A stretch of DNA of 8,332 nucleotides from Candidatus Babeliales bacterium. Its GTDB lineage: Bacteria > Babelota > Babeliae > Babelales > Vermiphilaceae. Made by a program: the position numbers and the translations under genes. Shown here one piece after another: positions 6,644 through 8,332 of the stretch (position 1 is its first letter; every line of letters begins with the position of its first letter). Under the pieces are notes generated by a model that worked only from the letters and a program-made list of their open reading frames with translations, was not told where the DNA came from and made no database searches. The DNA lies in the NCBI GenBank assembly GCA_020053845.1, contig JAGVMI010000004.1:1-8332 (forward strand), read 5' to 3'.

Positions 6644-7417
6644 TTAAAATTTATCCTTTTCGTGAACAATCTCGGTTTGAATAGGTCCCTGTGTGAGCCC
6701 ACGGATAAATTGATAGATGTACGGGTTATCTGACTCCCACACAGTTTTTGCGCTGCCAAAATACTCTATTTTGCCATTATGCAGCAGGGCTACATTATCA
6801 GCATATTTGAATATTTCGACGTCATGTGAGATGACCACCGATGTTAGGTTCAATCTTTTTTGCATATCGTACATGAGATCATGAATAACGTGTGCAGTGA
6901 TAGGATCAAGGCCGGTGGTTGGTTCGTCGTACAAAATAATTTCAGGGCTTGTAACTAAGGTGCGCGCAAGGCCTACACGTTTCTTCATACCGCCCGAGAG
7001 CTCTGAGGGGTATTTGTACAGTGTGTCTTCAGATAAGTTAACGAGCCTTAATTTTTCTTTAACAATAGGGATAATTTCTTTTCGTGAAACGCCATTTTCA
7101 AATAAAGTTATCCCGATGTTCTCAAGCACATTGAGCGAATCAAGCAGTGCTGCAAACTGGAAAACATATCCCATACGTTTATATACCAGATCAAGCTCGT
7201 CTTCAGGCAGTGCGGTGATATCAATGCCATCAATGATGATGCTGCCTGATGTTGGCTTTATGAGCCCCACAATCTGTTTGAGCAGAATTGATTTGCCTTC
7301 GCCCGATCTGCCAATAATTACGGTCATCTGATTTTTGGGAATGTCGAGATTGACATCTTTGGTAATGAGCCTGTCATCAAATCGCTTTTTAAGATGAACT
7401 ATCTTGATTGCTTCCAT
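6644..7417 (-). CDS. mlaF: ABC transporter ATP-binding protein, MlaF family (phospholipid transport)
   Basis: This 257-residue nucleotide-binding subunit powers a lipid transporter of the Mla/Tgd type at the cytoplasmic face of the inner membrane. All ABC motifs are intact: Walker A GRSGEGKS (36-43), Q-loop YVFQFAALLDS (Q87), signature LSGGM (140-144), Walker B IILYDEP (160-166, catalytic E165), D-loop GLDP, and the H-loop histidine in ISHD (H198). The FQFAALLDSLNV stretch after the Q-loop is close to the FQxGALFDSxxV typical of MlaF, and the C-terminal tail after the H-loop is short, as in that family. The ATG lies 6 nt after the mlaE stop with only a poor ribosome site, so it is probably translated by coupling to mlaE. 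A general importer or exporter ATPase is unlikely given the MlaE partner. Confidence 0.93.
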   Translation of the reverse strand: MEAIKIVHLKKRFDDRLITKDVNLDIPKNQMTVIIGRSGEGKSILLKQIVGLIKPTSGSIIIDGIDITALPEDELDLVYKRMGYVFQFAALLDSLNVLENIGITLFENGVSRKEIIPIVKEKLRLVNLSEDTLYKYPSELSGGMKKRVGLARTLVTSPEIILYDEPTTGLDPITAHVIHDLMYDMQKRLNLTSVVISHDVEIFKYADNVALLHNGKIEYFGSAKTVWESDNPYIYQFIRGLTQGPIQTEIVHEKDKF

Positions 7418-7423
7418 AGCTTT

Positions 7424-8203
7424 CTACAGTTGCTCCAGGAATTTGGTGAGGAAGTAGTTTGCAATGAGAATCATGATAGAAGCGAGCACTACGCTTTGTG
7501 TAGTGCTTGTACCTACGCCGCGTGCGCCTCCATGAGTATAAAAGCCTTTATACGTTCCTACCCATGTCATAATAAGGCCAAATACACACGATTTAATAAG
7601 GCCGCCGCGAATATCGGAAAGTTCTACGTACGCCTTAATGCTTGTTGTGTAATCTTCGGGGCTAAGTGATAGAACATGAACGCATACTACGTAGCCGCCT
7701 ATGATTCCGCAAAGCATAGCAAACACAGCTAAGCATGGCATGATCATGAGCCCCGCTAAGATACGCGGAACTACAAGGTACTGCATCGGATTAATACGTA
7801 GTGTAATAAGTGCATCAATCTGTTCGGTGATGCGCATGGTTCCGATTTCGGCAGCAATAGCAGATCCGGCGCGGCCAGTTACCATGAGTCCAGTGAGTAC
7901 CGGGCCGAGCTCACGAATTAAGCCAAGAGCTACAACAGCGCCAATAAATTGTTCTCCGCCCACGCGTTGAAAGCCTATGTAACTTTGCAGAGCGAATACC
8001 ATGCCTGCGAATGTGCCGGTAAGAATCACAATCGTTAATGATTCAACACCAATGCGGTTCATGTAATAAAATAACTTACTCATTTTAAGGCGCGTGGTGC
8101 AGAGTGCCACGATGGCCTTAAATAAAAATATACTGAATATACCAAGGCGCTCACAGAGACCGATGGTATGAAAACCAATAGCGTTTACTATAGATAAAAG
8201 CAC
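7424..8203 (-). CDS. mlaE: ABC transporter permease, MlaE family (phospholipid transport)
   Basis: MlaE forms the membrane dimer of the Mla lipid transporter, moving phospholipid between the inner membrane and periplasmic partners. From the chosen start it is 259 residues, the usual length. I see an N-terminal interfacial helix (about 15-35), then membrane segments near 52-75, 90-105, 145-178 and 200-250. The family block RELGPVLTGLMVTGRAGSAIAAEIG (97-121, continuing to TMRITEQIDAL) and the GGARGVGTSTTQSVV block (225-239) are both present. The longest frame starts with GTG at 8236 but has no ribosome site. GTG at 8203 has AAGGA 5 nt upstream and gives the expected N-terminus, so I prefer it; this is moderately sure. 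It lies 6 nt upstream of mlaF. The order E then F, with no MlaD visible after them, differs from the E. coli order F-E-D-C-B. Confidence 0.92.
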   Translation of the reverse strand: MLLSIVNAIGFHTIGLCERLGIFSIFLFKAIVALCTTRLKMSKLFYYMNRIGVESLTIVILTGTFAGMVFALQSYIGFQRVGGEQFIGAVVALGLIRELGPVLTGLMVTGRAGSAIAAEIGTMRITEQIDALITLRINPMQYLVVPRILAGLMIMPCLAVFAMLCGIIGGYVVCVHVLSLSPEDYTTSIKAYVELSDIRGGLIKSCVFGLIMTWVGTYKGFYTHGGARGVGTSTTQSVVLASIMILIANYFLTKFLEQL

Positions 8204-8254
8204 ATCAATCCTTGCTTGCAAAACGGTTGAGTGCACTAAAGATGCTTAATGCTC

Positions 8255-8289
8255 TTCACATTTGTATCATCTTAGCGAGCAAATGTGAA
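8255..8289. repeat. Perfect 10-bp inverted repeat with 15-nt spacer upstream of mlaE
   Basis: TTCACATTTG (8255-8264) is repeated as its exact reverse complement CAAATGTGAA (8280-8289). As DNA it could be a bipartite operator; as RNA in a readthrough transcript it could form a 10-bp AT-rich hairpin, but no T tract follows on either strand, so a terminator is unlikely. The two arms contain the candidate mlaE -10 and -35 boxes respectively. Confidence 0.75.
8261..8289 (-). promoter_or_regulatory. Candidate promoter for the mlaE-mlaF-small exported protein operon
   Basis: On the minus strand TTCACA (8289-8284, 5 of 6 to the -35 consensus) is followed after exactly 17 nt by TACAAA (8266-8261, 4 of 6 to the -10). 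Transcription would start near 8254, leaving about 50 nt before GTG 8203. Both boxes fall inside the arms of the inverted repeat, so a protein bound there would block RNA polymerase. Confidence 0.45.
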
Positions 8290-8307
8290 TTGGTTGTGTG
8301 TGTGCCT

Positions 8308-8332
8308 ATAAAAATGAAAGGCCCCAGATTCC
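8308..8332 (-). terminator. Possible 3' half of an intrinsic terminator for a minus-strand gene beyond the right edge
   Basis: Read on the minus strand, the GC-rich arm CTGGGGCCTTTC (8327-8316) runs straight into ATTTTTAT (8315-8308). This is how the second arm and U tract of a Rho-independent terminator look. The matching first arm would lie past the window edge and cannot be seen, so the call is tentative. Confidence 0.3.

Noticed and set aside
6897..7331. Plus-strand open frame of 144 codons opposite mlaF.
   Set aside because: It is the mirror of the ABC motif region; the minus frame carries every ABC motif intact and the plus product is Ser/Pro-rich with no family pattern.
8255..8289. 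The inverted repeat as an intrinsic terminator.
   Set aside because: The stem is AT-rich, the loop is 15 nt, and no T run follows on either strand.
8295..8304. Short TG dinucleotide run (five units) near the right edge.
   Set aside because: Too short to be a convincing phase-variable repeat and with no clear relation to a start or promoter spacer.
8314..8332. Possible start of a plus-strand gene (ATG AAA GGC CCC ...) at the right edge.
   Set aside because: There is no ribosome site upstream and only six codons are visible; the same bases read better as the 3' half of a minus-strand terminator.
1..8332. Defence island, CRISPR, prophage, insertion sequence or tRNA content.
   Set aside because: No direct-repeat arrays, transposase or phage motifs, tRNA-like cloverleafs or terminal repeats were seen; nearly all bases are used by housekeeping or envelope genes.

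Overview
The window shows a compact genome of a Gram-negative (diderm) bacterium. Spacers are short, genes are co-directional and tightly coupled, and Shine-Dalgarno sites are clear (GAGG/AGGA types). Two envelope-spanning machines are encoded: a type II secretion / type IV pilus-like apparatus with an outer-membrane secretin, and a Mla-type lipid ABC transporter. Base composition looks moderately AT-rich by eye. The combination recalls candidate phyla such as Dependentiae (TM6), but that placement is a guess from gene style and not from any diagnostic marker.

Layout, right to left (most genes are on the minus strand). At 8204-8332 is a regulatory stretch: the probable 3' half of an upstream gene's terminator at the window edge, then a candidate promoter whose -35 and -10 boxes lie in the two arms of a perfect 10-bp inverted repeat. 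Next comes the lipid-transport operon: mlaE permease (8203-7424), mlaF ATPase (7417-6644) and a small exported helical protein of unknown function (6618-6106), sitting where an MCE-domain MlaD might be expected. The only plus-strand gene, a dCTP deaminase (5568-6098), meets that protein tail to tail with 7 bp between stops. A 120-bp divergent spacer separates dcd from a MoxR-family AAA+ ATPase (5447-4458). After a possible terminator and a good promoter (perfect TTGACA) comes a second operon: a GspC-like inner-membrane PDZ protein (4346-3213), a long GspD-type secretin (3206-528) and the first 177 codons of a PilM/GspL-like actin-fold protein (from 531, running off the left edge). These last three are coupled by a 6-nt gap and an ATGA overlap.

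How the genes work together: GspC links the inner-membrane platform to the secretin pore, GspD is the outer-membrane channel, and the GspL/PilM-like protein would couple the platform to the cytoplasmic assembly ATPase, which is not in the window. MlaE and MlaF would form the inner-membrane core of a phospholipid transporter serving the same two-membrane envelope. Dcd supplies dUMP/dUTP for thymidylate synthesis and has no obvious link to its neighbours. I see no RNA genes, insertion sequences, CRISPR arrays or phage genes. No convincing wholly new system is present. The points most worth following are the unrecognised exported protein in the mla operon, the palindromic mlaE promoter, the hybrid C-D-L/M secretion gene order, and the lone MoxR ATPase.
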